Shown piece after piece: positions 14,184 through 24,097 of a stretch of 32,411 nt of DNA; position 1 is the first letter of the stretch, and each line of letters starts with the position of its first letter. The stretch is from Succinatimonas hippei YIT 12066 (GTDB taxonomy: Bacteria; Pseudomonadota; Gammaproteobacteria; Enterobacterales; Succinivibrionaceae). The notes below the pieces were generated by a model. It was not told the DNA's origin. It made no database searches and saw only the letters and a list, made by a program, of their open reading frames with translations. The position numbers and the translations under genes were made by a program. The stretch spans positions 835-33,245 of the forward strand of contig NZ_GL831060.1 of NCBI RefSeq assembly GCF_000188195.1, in the 5' to 3' direction.

Positions 14184-15011
14184 TTAAGGCTTTAACGGTC
14201 CGTAAAAATATGAAGCGGTGGCGCCTCCGTCTATCAAAATGTCAGATCCGGTAATAAACGCACCTTGTGGACCTAACAGCAACTGCGCTACATTGGCAAC
14301 TTCATCGGCCGTTCCGGGACGATGAGCTGGACATTTTGCGAACATGTTTTTATAAAAATCCCCGCGCGGACCGTTAAACTCATCTAAAGCAAGAGGAGTT
14401 ACAATAATTCCCGGTGAAATTGAATTAATACGTGCACCGCGCTCACCCCATTTTACGGCTTCTGCCATTACACGTTTGACATTACAGCGCTTGGCCATTT
14501 GATAAGCATGCAGAGTATCACGGATAGCCTCAGGTTTAAGCATATCCAAATCAAGTAGATCTTCAGTTGCAGTCAAAGCAAGCATTGCATCTTTTTCTGC
14601 ACCTAATGCCGGCATTCTATACCCGGACTGACTTGAAATCGTAACTCCGCTGCCGCCTTGCTTAATAACCTTACCGACTTCCTCCAGCAAAACCGCAGTT
14701 CCGTACAAATCAACCTTTAAAATCGTTTCTATTGATGCTTGACTTGGCGATACGCCTGCAGCGTTGACTAAAGTGGAAATTTCACCAAAATTTTCAGCAA
14801 ATTTAATAAAAGATAGAATCGACTCACGACAGGATAAATCTACTTGTGAAAAAACAGCGTCAAAACCTGCACTCTGCATAATCTGAGCAATAGCTTTTGC
14901 ATTTTCAAAATTTTTATCCCCAATAACAACTTTCTTATCAAAACCTACTCTGCGAGCGATTGCCATCCCTATTTGACCTGCACCGATCACTATCATTACA
15001 TCCTTACGCAT
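14184..15011 (-). CDS. SDR-family oxidoreductase, substrate unknown
   Basis: 275-residue NAD(P)-dependent short-chain dehydrogenase. The N-terminal dinucleotide motif is IGAGQIGMAIARR, i.e. GxGxxG instead of the classical GxxxGxG. The NAAGVS motif, Ser in TISSQSG and the catalytic Tyr-x3-Lys (AYQMAKR) are present, and the C-terminus has GSDILIDGGATAS. An insert (EDLLDLDMLKPEAIRDTL) separates the Ser and the Tyr. Start ATG 15011 is preceded by GGAG 8 nt upstream. It is divergently arranged with an AraC-family regulator, a common pairing in which the regulator controls the dehydrogenase, perhaps in response to an aldehyde or ketone. Confidence 0.85.
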   Translation of the reverse strand: MRKDVMIVIGAGQIGMAIARRVGFDKKVVIGDKNFENAKAIAQIMQSAGFDAVFSQVDLSCRESILSFIKFAENFGEISTLVNAAGVSPSQASIETILKVDLYGTAVLLEEVGKVIKQGGSGVTISSQSGYRMPALGAEKDAMLALTATEDLLDLDMLKPEAIRDTLHAYQMAKRCNVKRVMAEAVKWGERGARINSISPGIIVTPLALDEFNGPRGDFYKNMFAKCPAHRPGTADEVANVAQLLLGPQGAFITGSDILIDGGATASYFYGPLKP

Positions 15012-15268
15012 AGCCTTTACTCCTAAATAAACATGTAAATTTGATAGCGGTCATATTAATTTTTATATAATGATAAAAAGTGACTATTATTCCTTTTTTA
15101 TTGCCTGAAATTCCCACAAGTAAGAATTGCTATTTTTATTATTAATAATCAACACCTCTAATATTCAAGATAAATAAGCAGTTCTTAATATTTAACTTAG
15201 CTGTTGATTAAAAAGTTTTATTGCTCAATAATAATTGCGATGCTTTCTTTTCTTTACAGTTAAACCAG
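15012..15268. promoter_or_regulatory. SDR/AraC divergent promoter region
   Basis: AT-rich region shared by the divergent genes. AATCAACA at 15147-15154 and TGTTGATT at 15202-15209 form an 8-bp inverted repeat with start-to-start spacing of 55 bp, about five helical turns. These could be regulator half sites. Minus-strand TATATAA (15063-15070) may serve as the SDR -10. Confidence 0.35.
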
Positions 15269-16153
15269 ATGACAAGTAATCTTTATACAGATTTAAAACA
15301 ACAAATTTTAAATATAGCCTTATGTGACGGCGTTTACGACATCGGCATATCCGATCTTAAAATCTGCAAAAGAAGTAAAACTTCAAACTTAAAAAAATGT
15401 TTCTATGACGCAATGATTTTATTCATGGTTCAAGGAGAAAAACAAACTGTCGTTAATCATAATAAATTTCAATATCATGAAGGACAATGCATCGTAACCG
15501 GTGTTGCGATGCCAAGCTTAAGCGCGGTTACTCGTGCTGACAGCAACCATCCCATGCTGTGTATCGGACTTGATTTTAATGATTCACTAATGCTTGAAGT
15601 ATTAAACAGTATTGAAAATCATTACCTTGATAATTCTTTACCTTCCGATATCTTCGTTATTGATGCGTCAGAGACTCTTGCCGATGCTTTTTTAAGACTG
15701 CTAAAGCTTCGTAATGAAGATCCTTTTTCCCGAAATTTTCTTAGTCAAAATATTATTAAAGAAATTTATTTTCGAATCATCATCAGTCCGTTAGGCAATT
15801 TTTTAAGGCACTTTTACAAAGAAGGTACACCAAGCAATCAAATCGCCAAAGCAATAAAATTTTTAAAAGATCATTTTAAAGAAGAAATCAACATTAACGA
15901 TCTTTCAGACAAAATTCATATGTCACCATCTGCATTCTTTCGCAACTTCAGTAAAGTAACCGGAACAACCCCGCTGCAATACCAAAAACAGCTTCGATTA
16001 TACGAAGCACAACGTATTCTGCTACAGCAAGACATCAACACTCAAAAAGCAGCTTTCTTAGTAGGCTACAAAAGTGCCAATCAATTTTGTCGTGATTACA
16101 AAAAGCTGTTTGGCAATCCGCCTAAAACCAATATCAAGCTTCTATCAGCATAA
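15269..16153 (+). CDS. AraC-family transcriptional regulator (YqhC-like layout)
   Basis: 294 residues. The N-terminal half is a cupin-type AraC_N domain (AMILFMVQGEKQTVV, GVAMPSLSAVTRADSNHPMLCIGLDF). The C-terminal 90 residues carry two helix-turn-helix motifs: INDLSDKIHMSPSAFFRNFSK and TQKAAFLVGYKSANQFCRDYKK, ending with the FGNPPK signature. The frame also opens at a TTG (15221). ATG 15269 fits where this subfamily normally starts, but neither has a good ribosome site, so the start is uncertain. Likely controls the divergent SDR; E. coli YqhC works the same way on an aldehyde reductase. Confidence 0.85.
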   Translation: MTSNLYTDLKQQILNIALCDGVYDIGISDLKICKRSKTSNLKKCFYDAMILFMVQGEKQTVVNHNKFQYHEGQCIVTGVAMPSLSAVTRADSNHPMLCIGLDFNDSLMLEVLNSIENHYLDNSLPSDIFVIDASETLADAFLRLLKLRNEDPFSRNFLSQNIIKEIYFRIIISPLGNFLRHFYKEGTPSNQIAKAIKFLKDHFKEEININDLSDKIHMSPSAFFRNFSKVTGTTPLQYQKQLRLYEAQRILLQQDINTQKAAFLVGYKSANQFCRDYKKLFGNPPKTNIKLLSA

Positions 16154-16260
16154 ATTTAGCGTATTTATCCAGACATCGCTTTTATTTACTATTAATTAAA
16201 GATCTGAACAAAAAGTTTAAATTTACTAACAAACATACAGCCTTTTCTTCAAAAGAACAT

Positions 16261-16306
16261 GCTTAAATTTAAGATTGGAGCAAAATTTAAGCAAAACTGG
16301 TAGAAT
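16261..16306 (+). promoter_or_regulatory. truB: truB promoter with adjoining inverted repeat
   Basis: An extended -10, TGG-TAGAAT, lies at 16298-16306, with TTGGAG at 16275-16280 as a poorly spaced -35. GCTTAAATTT (16261-16270) and AAATTTAAGC (16283-16292) form a perfect 10-bp inverted repeat over the -35 area. Confidence 0.45.
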
Positions 16307-16338
16307 TTCGTAGTTCTTTTATTTAACGATTAATTGCT

Positions 16339-17334
16339 ATGCCTATTACAGAATCTGCAACTAAAATCAAACGACCTTTTGTCCCCAAGCGCAATGTATC
16401 GGGAATTTTACTTTTAGATAAGCCTGAAGGAATATCATCATCAGGAGCTTTGGTAAAAGCTCGAGGTATTTATCGGGCATTAAAAGGCGGACATACCGGA
16501 TCTCTTGATCCTCTGGCCTCAGGATTACTCCCTATCTGCCTTGGCGAAGCGGCAAAATTCTCTTCTTATTTTTTAGAAGGCAATAAAAAATATATTGCAA
16601 CCGGATTGCTTGGTAAAACTACAACAACCTGCGATCGTGAAGGGGAAATAGTTGCAGAACGTCCGATCGGTAATGCTTTTTCGCGTTTAAATGACACATT
16701 GCAGCAATTTACCGGAAAAATAACACAAGTTCCCCCTATTTATTCTGCAGTAAAAGTTGACGGCAAACCTTTATATAAATATGCCCGACAAGGTAAAGAC
16801 GTAGAAATACCTAAACGTGAAATTGAAATTTATTCAATTAAACTTCTTGCTACTACAGAAGATTCTTTCACTGTAGAGGTCTATTGTTCAAAAGGTACCT
16901 ATATTCGTACTTTGATTGCCGATATCGGGGAAGCTTTAGGATGCGGTGCTTTTGTCACAATGCTTCGCAGAACTTATGTGGAAGGTCTTCCGGAAAACAA
17001 TATGATAAGTCTTGAAGGACTTCAAAATCTTGCCGACGGCAGAGAAAATCCGGCTGATTTTACTGAGCTTGACAAGCTGTTATATCCTCTTGAACTTGCT
17101 GTTAACAACCTGCCTTTAATTTCTCTTCCTTATAATCAGGCTGAGCCTTTAACCCACGGAGTCAGACAAAAGATTAATCTTAAAAATACGGTTTTACCTG
17201 AAAAAACTGACGGTCCCCTGCAGGTAAGATGCAAAGGAACTTTTATCGGAGTATGCGAATTAAAGGACTCAATATTAATTCCGCTAAGAATGATGGCACC
17301 AGAATGTCTTGATTCTTTAAGACTAAAAAAATGA
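16339..17334 (+). CDS. truB: tRNA pseudouridine-55 synthase
   Basis: Converts U55 of the tRNA T-loop to pseudouridine (EC 5.4.99.25). 331 residues, slightly longer than E. coli TruB (314). GILLLDKPEGISS (22-34) is followed by the catalytic motif GGHTGSLDPLASGLLP with Asp57. VPPIYSAVKVDGKPLYKYAR and YCSKGTYIRTLIADIG are the other family blocks. A C-terminal PUA-like part follows (PLTHGVRQKINL). No Shine-Dalgarno sequence is obvious before ATG 16339. The gene stands alone, between an AraC regulator and a terminator, instead of in the usual rbfA-truB-rpsO setting. Confidence 0.96.
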   Translation: MPITESATKIKRPFVPKRNVSGILLLDKPEGISSSGALVKARGIYRALKGGHTGSLDPLASGLLPICLGEAAKFSSYFLEGNKKYIATGLLGKTTTTCDREGEIVAERPIGNAFSRLNDTLQQFTGKITQVPPIYSAVKVDGKPLYKYARQGKDVEIPKREIEIYSIKLLATTEDSFTVEVYCSKGTYIRTLIADIGEALGCGAFVTMLRRTYVEGLPENNMISLEGLQNLADGRENPADFTELDKLLYPLELAVNNLPLISLPYNQAEPLTHGVRQKINLKNTVLPEKTDGPLQVRCKGTFIGVCELKDSILIPLRMMAPECLDSLRLKK

Positions 17335-17361
17335 AAAGCTTAATTTAAATTGCACAAATTG

Positions 17362-17390
17362 AACCCTGCTTTTGTGCAGGGTTTGATTTT
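17362..17390. terminator. Terminator between truB and slyX
   Basis: AACCCTGC-TTTTGT-GCAGGGTT, a perfect 8-bp stem, is followed by TGATTTT on the plus strand. The convergent slyX may use it too. Confidence 0.85.
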
Positions 17391-17595
17391 AATAATGAGG
17401 CGGAGGAGTTTCATCTTTCAAATCACGAACGGCTGAAGGCTCAGCAATTTTAGAAGATAAAATCCTCATATCTCTTTCAAGCTTTAATACCTTGTCTTCA
17501 AGTTCTGCAATTTCTTTTCCGCTTTTTTCCAGGAGATCTTCAAGCCAAGCCATCTTCTCCTGCATTTTAATAAGCTGATTATCATCAATGCCCAT
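17389..17595 (-). CDS. slyX: SlyX family protein
   Basis: 68-residue coiled-coil protein. Heptad-like helices run from about residue 8 to 50 (MAWLEDLLEKSGKEIAELED..). The C-terminus ends in ETPPPHY, the trademark of SlyX in proteobacteria. Function unknown; the E. coli gene is named for a lysis phenotype. ATG 17595 is preferred to the TTG immediately before it. It lies 27 bp after aroA and is probably the last gene of hisC-aroA-slyX; its stop overlaps the terminator tail. Confidence 0.88.
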   Translation of the reverse strand: MGIDDNQLIKMQEKMAWLEDLLEKSGKEIAELEDKVLKLERDMRILSSKIAEPSAVRDLKDETPPPHY

Positions 17596-17622
17596 CAATT
17601 AAAAACCTATAGACAAATTGAT

Positions 17623-18897
17623 TTATTCACACACCTTGGAAAACAATCCGAAATAATCCGGAAAAGTCTTCTTGGTACATTCAGGATCGTTGATATTGAT
17701 ATCGCGATCAAAAGCCGCTAAAGACATACTCATAGCCATGCGGTGATCATTATAAGTATCAAATGTTACTTCATCATGATTGCGCACCGACGCATCAATC
17801 TCAATAAAATCCTCACCGGAGTTAACATTTACTCCCAGTTTGGACATTTCTTTTACCATTGCGGCAATACGATCAGTTTCTTTTACGCGCCAGCTTGCAA
17901 TATTGGTAATACGAACTTTTCCTTTAGTATATAAAGCCATCGGCACTAAAGTCATTGCCGCATCCGGCATATTGTTCATATCAATATCTATGCCCAAAAG
18001 TTCCGGAGCTTTATAAACTTTAACACAAGACTTAAAGCGTTCTACTCTTGCTCCCATCTTTTCAAGGACTTTTAAAAAATTGATATCACCTTGCGTTGAC
18101 TCTTCACCTATGCCGTTAACGGTAATTTCTCCGGCTATTGCCGCTGCCGCGCAAAAATAAGTAGCACCGGAAGCATCACCTTCAACAAGATAATCGGAAG
18201 GTGAAACATAATCCCCAGCTGCTACAGTAAAACTGCGATAACCCTGACGGGTAACTTTAGCTCCGAATTTTTCAATAAGAGCAATAGTCAAATCAACATA
18301 AGGCTTTGAAATCAAATCACCGTCAACTTTAATGGTCAATCCTCCGCATAAAGGAGCCGACATTAGCAAAGCTGAAATAAACTGACTTGAGGTACTTCCG
18401 TCAACGTGAACTTCATGAGTGTTTACCATGCCTCCGCGAATTAAAAGCGGCGGGAAACCGGGATTATTAAGATATTCAATAGAAAGACCCAGGGTTTTTA
18501 ACGACTCACTAAGAGGTCCTATAGGTCTTTCCATCATTCTAACTTCGCCTGTAAGCTCAAAGCAGCCTTCAGAAATGGAAAGCATTGCACATAAAGGGCG
18601 CATCGCAGTGCCGGCATTGCCTAAATCAAGAACAATCCTCTTTTCTGCACTGCATTTAAAAGCAGAACCTATTCCCTCGACGACCATTACGTCACCGTCT
18701 TCGTACAATTTAACGCCTAATGCTTTTAATGCATCAATCATACGAGCAGTATCGTCAGAGCGTAAAAGATTATGTAAGCGCGTAGTTCCTTTTGCTACTG
18801 CAGAAAGAAGCAAAGCACGATTAGATAAACTTTTTGATCCCGGTAAAGTAATACTTCCTGAGATTTTACTTTTCTTATTTAGATGCAATGTTTCCAT
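17623..18897 (-). CDS. aroA: 3-phosphoshikimate 1-carboxyvinyltransferase (EPSP synthase)
   Basis: Sixth shikimate-pathway step: shikimate-3-phosphate plus PEP gives EPSP (EC 2.5.1.19). 424 residues (E. coli 427). GSKSLSNRALLLSA supplies Lys22, Ser23 and Arg27; DLGNAGTAMRPL carries Gly96 and Pro101 exactly as in class I, glyphosate-sensitive enzymes. GSTSSQF, SKPYVDLT, MPDAAMT, RVKETDR and YNDHRMAM complete the active site. ATG 18897 has only a weak ribosome site, 50 bp after hisC. The pair forms an amino-acid operon reminiscent of hisC/tyrA/aroA clusters in other gammaproteobacteria. Confidence 0.97.
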   Translation of the reverse strand: METLHLNKKSKISGSITLPGSKSLSNRALLLSAVAKGTTRLHNLLRSDDTARMIDALKALGVKLYEDGDVMVVEGIGSAFKCSAEKRIVLDLGNAGTAMRPLCAMLSISEGCFELTGEVRMMERPIGPLSESLKTLGLSIEYLNNPGFPPLLIRGGMVNTHEVHVDGSTSSQFISALLMSAPLCGGLTIKVDGDLISKPYVDLTIALIEKFGAKVTRQGYRSFTVAAGDYVSPSDYLVEGDASGATYFCAAAAIAGEITVNGIGEESTQGDINFLKVLEKMGARVERFKSCVKVYKAPELLGIDIDMNNMPDAAMTLVPMALYTKGKVRITNIASWRVKETDRIAAMVKEMSKLGVNVNSGEDFIEIDASVRNHDEVTFDTYNDHRMAMSMSLAAFDRDININDPECTKKTFPDYFGLFSKVCE

Positions 18898-18947
18898 TTG
18901 TTTAATTAACTCTGAGCTGACAGCTTATTTAAATTACGACCTTGATA

Positions 18948-20054
18948 CTATTTCAAACTTTTAAGGATCTCGTCAAGAGCCTTAAACAGTTTAGTGTTTT
19001 CAACATGCGTACCAATTGAAATGCGCAAGATGGTATCAAGTTTATAACCTTTAAGCGGCCTTACGATAACTCCGCGATGTAAAAGCGCATCATAAATCGG
19101 GAAAGCATCACGCTTAAAATCAATACTTACGAAATTAGCCTGAGAAGGGATCATATACAAATTATGATCTTCACAGTATTTTACGTAACGATCTCTTTCT
19201 TTAGCGTTTTCAGCTACAACCATCTTAAGGTGATCAGTGTCATCCAATGCTTCAATGGCTGCCGTGAGCGCAATCGCATTTACATTAAATGGAGCACGCA
19301 GGCGATTAACTAAAGAAGCAATTTCCTCATTAGAAACCATATATCCTATACGAAGTCCGGCAAGTCCGTAAGCTTTAGAAAAAGTTCTGCTGACAATGAG
19401 GTTAGGACACTCGGCAATCCATTTTGCAGTATCGTCAAAATCTTCTTCTTTTTGATATTCGTTATAAGCTTCATCGATTACGACTAAAGTTTCATGCGGA
19501 ACTTTTTTCACAAATTCTTTAAGCTTATTAATATTTACTGCAGTACCGGTCGGATTGGCAGGATTAGCCAGTACCACCATGCGAGTATTTGAATCAATTG
19601 CGTCGTAGACAGCATCCAAATCAATTACCCAATCCTTGAGCGGAATGGTTTTTACTTGAGCATCGGCAACTGTAGCCTCCATTGGGTAAACGACGAAGGA
19701 ATAAGCAGGAATAACTACATTAACCTTATTATTAATGAATGTCTGGAAAATAAGGTTAATAAGTTCATTAGACCCGTCACCTAAAGTAATAGTTTTAGGA
19801 TCGTAACCGAATTTTTCAAAAAGTTTCTGCTTTAAATAATAACCGTTTGAATCAGGATAGATGTGGCTTGAGTTTAAAGCTTCGGCACATTTGGCAACAG
19901 CCTTTTTACTCATACCGAAAGGATTTTCATTTGAGGCCAGTTTAATTACTTCACTAAGGCCCAATTCTCTTTGAACTTCTTCGATAGGCTTACCTGCCTG
20001 ATACGGCGAAATACGCGGCAAACCGCCGTTTGCCATACTGGTATAATCGGTCAT
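18948..20054 (-). CDS. hisC: Histidinol-phosphate / aromatic aminotransferase
   Basis: PLP class II-type aminotransferase of 368 residues (EC 2.6.1.9). Markers: SPYQAGKPIEEVQRELG, KLASNENPFG, LGDGSNELI, NPANPTG, VVIDEAYNEY, and PLP Lys227 in SRTFSKAYGLAGLRIGY. It is of the HisC2 kind that often also transaminates phenylpyruvate and hydroxyphenylpyruvate. Because it is joined to aroA and no other his gene is present, an aromatic role is at least as likely as histidine synthesis. Start ATG 20054 has GGAG 7-8 nt upstream. First gene of the hisC-aroA-slyX operon. Confidence 0.92.
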   Translation of the reverse strand: MTDYTSMANGGLPRISPYQAGKPIEEVQRELGLSEVIKLASNENPFGMSKKAVAKCAEALNSSHIYPDSNGYYLKQKLFEKFGYDPKTITLGDGSNELINLIFQTFINNKVNVVIPAYSFVVYPMEATVADAQVKTIPLKDWVIDLDAVYDAIDSNTRMVVLANPANPTGTAVNINKLKEFVKKVPHETLVVIDEAYNEYQKEEDFDDTAKWIAECPNLIVSRTFSKAYGLAGLRIGYMVSNEEIASLVNRLRAPFNVNAIALTAAIEALDDTDHLKMVVAENAKERDRYVKYCEDHNLYMIPSQANFVSIDFKRDAFPIYDALLHRGVIVRPLKGYKLDTILRISIGTHVENTKLFKALDEILKSLK

Positions 20055-21875
<1,821 letters not shown>

Positions 21876-21901
21876 TAAATAAGACATCCCTATAATTGAC
21901 A

Positions 21902-21940
21902 AAAGCACGTATCAATCTAGGTACGTGCTTTTTTTATTTT
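21902..21940 (+). terminator. gdhA intrinsic terminator
   Basis: AAAGCACGTA and TACGTGCTTT form a 10-bp stem over a 10-nt loop, followed by TTTTTATTTT. Confidence 0.93.
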
Positions 21941-22546
21941 CAAAGGCCATAGGCAAAAAATTAAAGGAAATAAAATCTTAATTACTCAAAATTCACCAAA
22001 ATTTATTGCCTTCTATTAAAAACATATCAATTAAAAATTATTTTTCATTAAAGGCATTCAACTTAATGAATTTGAACAAACATACCTCTTTTTCTTATTA
22101 TGTAAAAACATCAAAAATCCTTGTATGTAAGATGATTCTAAACTTGGATCCTAGTTATACTAAATTAACGTATTATTTATAATAAAAATATTACTAAATT
22201 TATTAAATTGAACACATAGTTTTATAAGTTTAAACAGCGTAAAAATGAATAAAAATTGTCTGATCACCTTAAAATTTTTAGAAATCTTACATACCAGTTT
22301 AATCTGATTTATAAGCATATTTATGCAAATTTCCTATTTAACTGAAATTTTTCCAATTAAAACAGATCTGATGAAAGAAGCAAAATCTTTTCTATTTTTA
22401 TGATCAGTCCTACATTTTTTAATGAATAAACTTTCAAAAAACGAAAGTGCAAACTATATTCATAAATAAATTATGCGGGAAAGTTGATCCTGTTTTAATT
22501 TTTTATTGTATGCAAGATTTTTTCATTGCCTCTTAGGGAGATAGAT
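21941..22546. promoter_or_regulatory. Long AT-rich regulatory region upstream of the TRAP operon
   Basis: About 600 bp without a supportable gene; a 38-codon ORF from the ATG at 22064 lacks a ribosome site. TTTCAA (22432-22437), 17 nt, TATATT (22455-22460) is a possible promoter, leaving a leader of about 80 nt. TTGTATGCAA at 22506-22515 is one base from TTGTATACAA, a dyad typical of GntR/FCD regulators, and lies just before the dctP ribosome site. CTTTC-N7-GAAAG (22431-22447) is a small hairpin. Confidence 0.4.
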
Positions 22547-23539
22547 ATGAAATCATTTAAGAAGTATCTTACTGCTGCTGCCGTTGCTGCCGCTATGTTC
22601 ACCAGCACCGGTGCTTTTGCCGACGATACTATCACTTTGAGATTAGGCTTCGTTGATCCTGCCTCATCAAGCTATGCTATGGGCGGTCAGAAGTTTGCCG
22701 ATGAGTGCGCACGTTTAACCGACGGCAAGGTCCAGGTTAAAGTTTTAGCCGGCGGAACCTTGGGCGGCGAGCGTGAAATGTACGAAGGCGCTCAGATGGG
22801 AACCATGGACATGGTTACCGTAGTAAACACCGTTTTGTCACAGTTCATCCCTGAGATGGTATTGCTCGATCAGCCGTTCCTTTTCGATACCGTTGAGCAG
22901 GCTCACGCTGCAGCTGACGGCAAACTCGGTCAGTTAGTTGCTGAGAAAGCCGCAGCCCAGGGCATTCATATCATCGGTTGGCTTGAGTCCGGTTTCCGTG
23001 ACACTTTCTCCAAGGATCCGATTAAGTCAGTTGATGATTTCAAGGGCGTAAAGATCCGCACCATGGAAAACAAGATGCAGATCGCTGCCTTTAACGCTGT
23101 CGGCGCAATCGCTACCCCGATGCCTGCTACCGAGCAGTACACCGCTTTACAGCAGGGCACTATTGACGCCTGCGAAAACGCAGTCGGCAACATGCTCATC
23201 AACCGTTACTACGAAGTCATCAAGAACGTAACCAATACCAAGCACCAGTTCACCTATATCTTGGTCGGTGTTTCTGATCGTGCATGGAAGAAGATCCCAG
23301 ATGAGTTAAAGCCTAAGGTAGAAGAAGCCATGAAGATCGCTGTCGAGTGGCAGAGAAAGAACCTTCAGGAAATCAATGACAACGCAACTGCAGAACTTAA
23401 GAAACTCGGCGTTCAGTTCTACGATATCGATCGTGAAGCCATGAAGGCTAAGGTTCTCCCTGAAGTTGAAAAGCTCCGTGCCAACGTTCCGCAGGAATGG
23501 GTTGATGCCGTTGCAGAAGCTGTAGCTTCAGCAAAATAA
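22547..23539 (+). CDS. dctP: TRAP transporter solute-binding protein (DctP family)
   Basis: Periplasmic receptor of a tripartite transporter for an organic acid. AGGGAG 6 nt before ATG 22547 sets the start, giving 330 residues. A Sec signal peptide of 25 residues ends AFA-DD. The mature protein shows GGTLGGEREMYEGAQMGTMDM, the conserved GFRDTFSKDPIKS, and GVKIRTMENKMQ, whose Arg normally clamps the ligand carboxylate. EQYTALQQGTIDACENAV follows. Adjacent isomerase and SDR genes suggest a uronate or deoxy-uronate ligand. Codon use is strongly biased to G/C endings. A hairpin after its stop may boost dctP over dctQM. Confidence 0.93.
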   Translation: MKSFKKYLTAAAVAAAMFTSTGAFADDTITLRLGFVDPASSSYAMGGQKFADECARLTDGKVQVKVLAGGTLGGEREMYEGAQMGTMDMVTVVNTVLSQFIPEMVLLDQPFLFDTVEQAHAAADGKLGQLVAEKAAAQGIHIIGWLESGFRDTFSKDPIKSVDDFKGVKIRTMENKMQIAAFNAVGAIATPMPATEQYTALQQGTIDACENAVGNMLINRYYEVIKNVTNTKHQFTYILVGVSDRAWKKIPDELKPKVEEAMKIAVEWQRKNLQEINDNATAELKKLGVQFYDIDREAMKAKVLPEVEKLRANVPQEWVDAVAEAVASAK

Positions 23540-23562
23540 TTTCTTTTGAAAGTTAACTAAAT

Positions 23563-23589
23563 ATGAGGGCACCTAGGCGCCCTCATTTT
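23563..23589 (+). terminator. Intercistronic hairpin between dctP and dctQ
   Basis: ATGAGGGC-ACCTAGGC-GCCCTCAT: perfect 8-bp stem followed by only four Ts. It fits a partial terminator or mRNA stabiliser, keeping binding protein in excess of the membrane subunits. Confidence 0.65.
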
Positions 23590-23605
23590 AAATGGAAAGA
23601 AAATA

Positions 23606-24097
23606 ATGGAATCTTTAGGAAAAACTCTGAATAAATGCGAGAACGGCATTATTGCATTATGTTTTATCGTAATGTCGCTCGCAGCTTTTGCTCAGGTTGT
23701 AAACCGTAACTTAATCGGTGCCAGTATTTCCTGGTTCGACGAACTTGCCCGCTACTGCATGGTTTACATGACTTTGCTTGCTACTGAAGCCGGTCTGCGT
23801 GACGGTTCTCAGATTTCCGTCAGTGCTGTCATTGACAAATGCTCTCCAGCTGCACGCCGCATTCTTCAATTAATTGTAAAACTAATCGTAATTGGCTTCT
23901 CAATTATGATTTTTGTAACCTCTTTAACCATCGTCCAGACTCAAATTAATTCAGGACAGGTTTCTGCCGGATTGGGCATCCCGATGGTAATTCCTTACCT
24001 TGCCTTACCAATTTCTTTCGGTGCCATTGTTGTAGTGCAGATTCTATCTCTGATAACTATGCTTAAAACTCCTATTCCTACTAAAGAGAGCAAATAA
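23606..24097 (+). CDS. dctQ: TRAP transporter small permease (DctQ family)
   Basis: 163-residue inner-membrane protein with four hydrophobic helices (starts near IIALCFIVMSLAAF, TLLATEAGL, LIVKLIVIGFSIMIFV, MVIPYLALPISFGAIVVV). ISWFDELARYCMVYMTLLA is the DctQ family signature. GGAAAG lies about 7 nt before ATG 23606. The stop TAA is directly followed by the dctM ATG, so the two are translationally coupled. Confidence 0.92.
   Translation: MESLGKTLNKCENGIIALCFIVMSLAAFAQVVNRNLIGASISWFDELARYCMVYMTLLATEAGLRDGSQISVSAVIDKCSPAARRILQLIVKLIVIGFSIMIFVTSLTIVQTQINSGQVSAGLGIPMVIPYLALPISFGAIVVVQILSLITMLKTPIPTKESK

Noticed and set aside
18419-18964. Plus-strand open frame of 181 codons opposite aroA
   Set aside because: Antisense to conserved aroA codons; no start signal or recognisable domain.
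22064-22180. 38-codon ORF in the TRAP upstream region
   Set aside because: No Shine-Dalgarno sequence, no amino-acid clustering, AT-rich composition consistent with chance.
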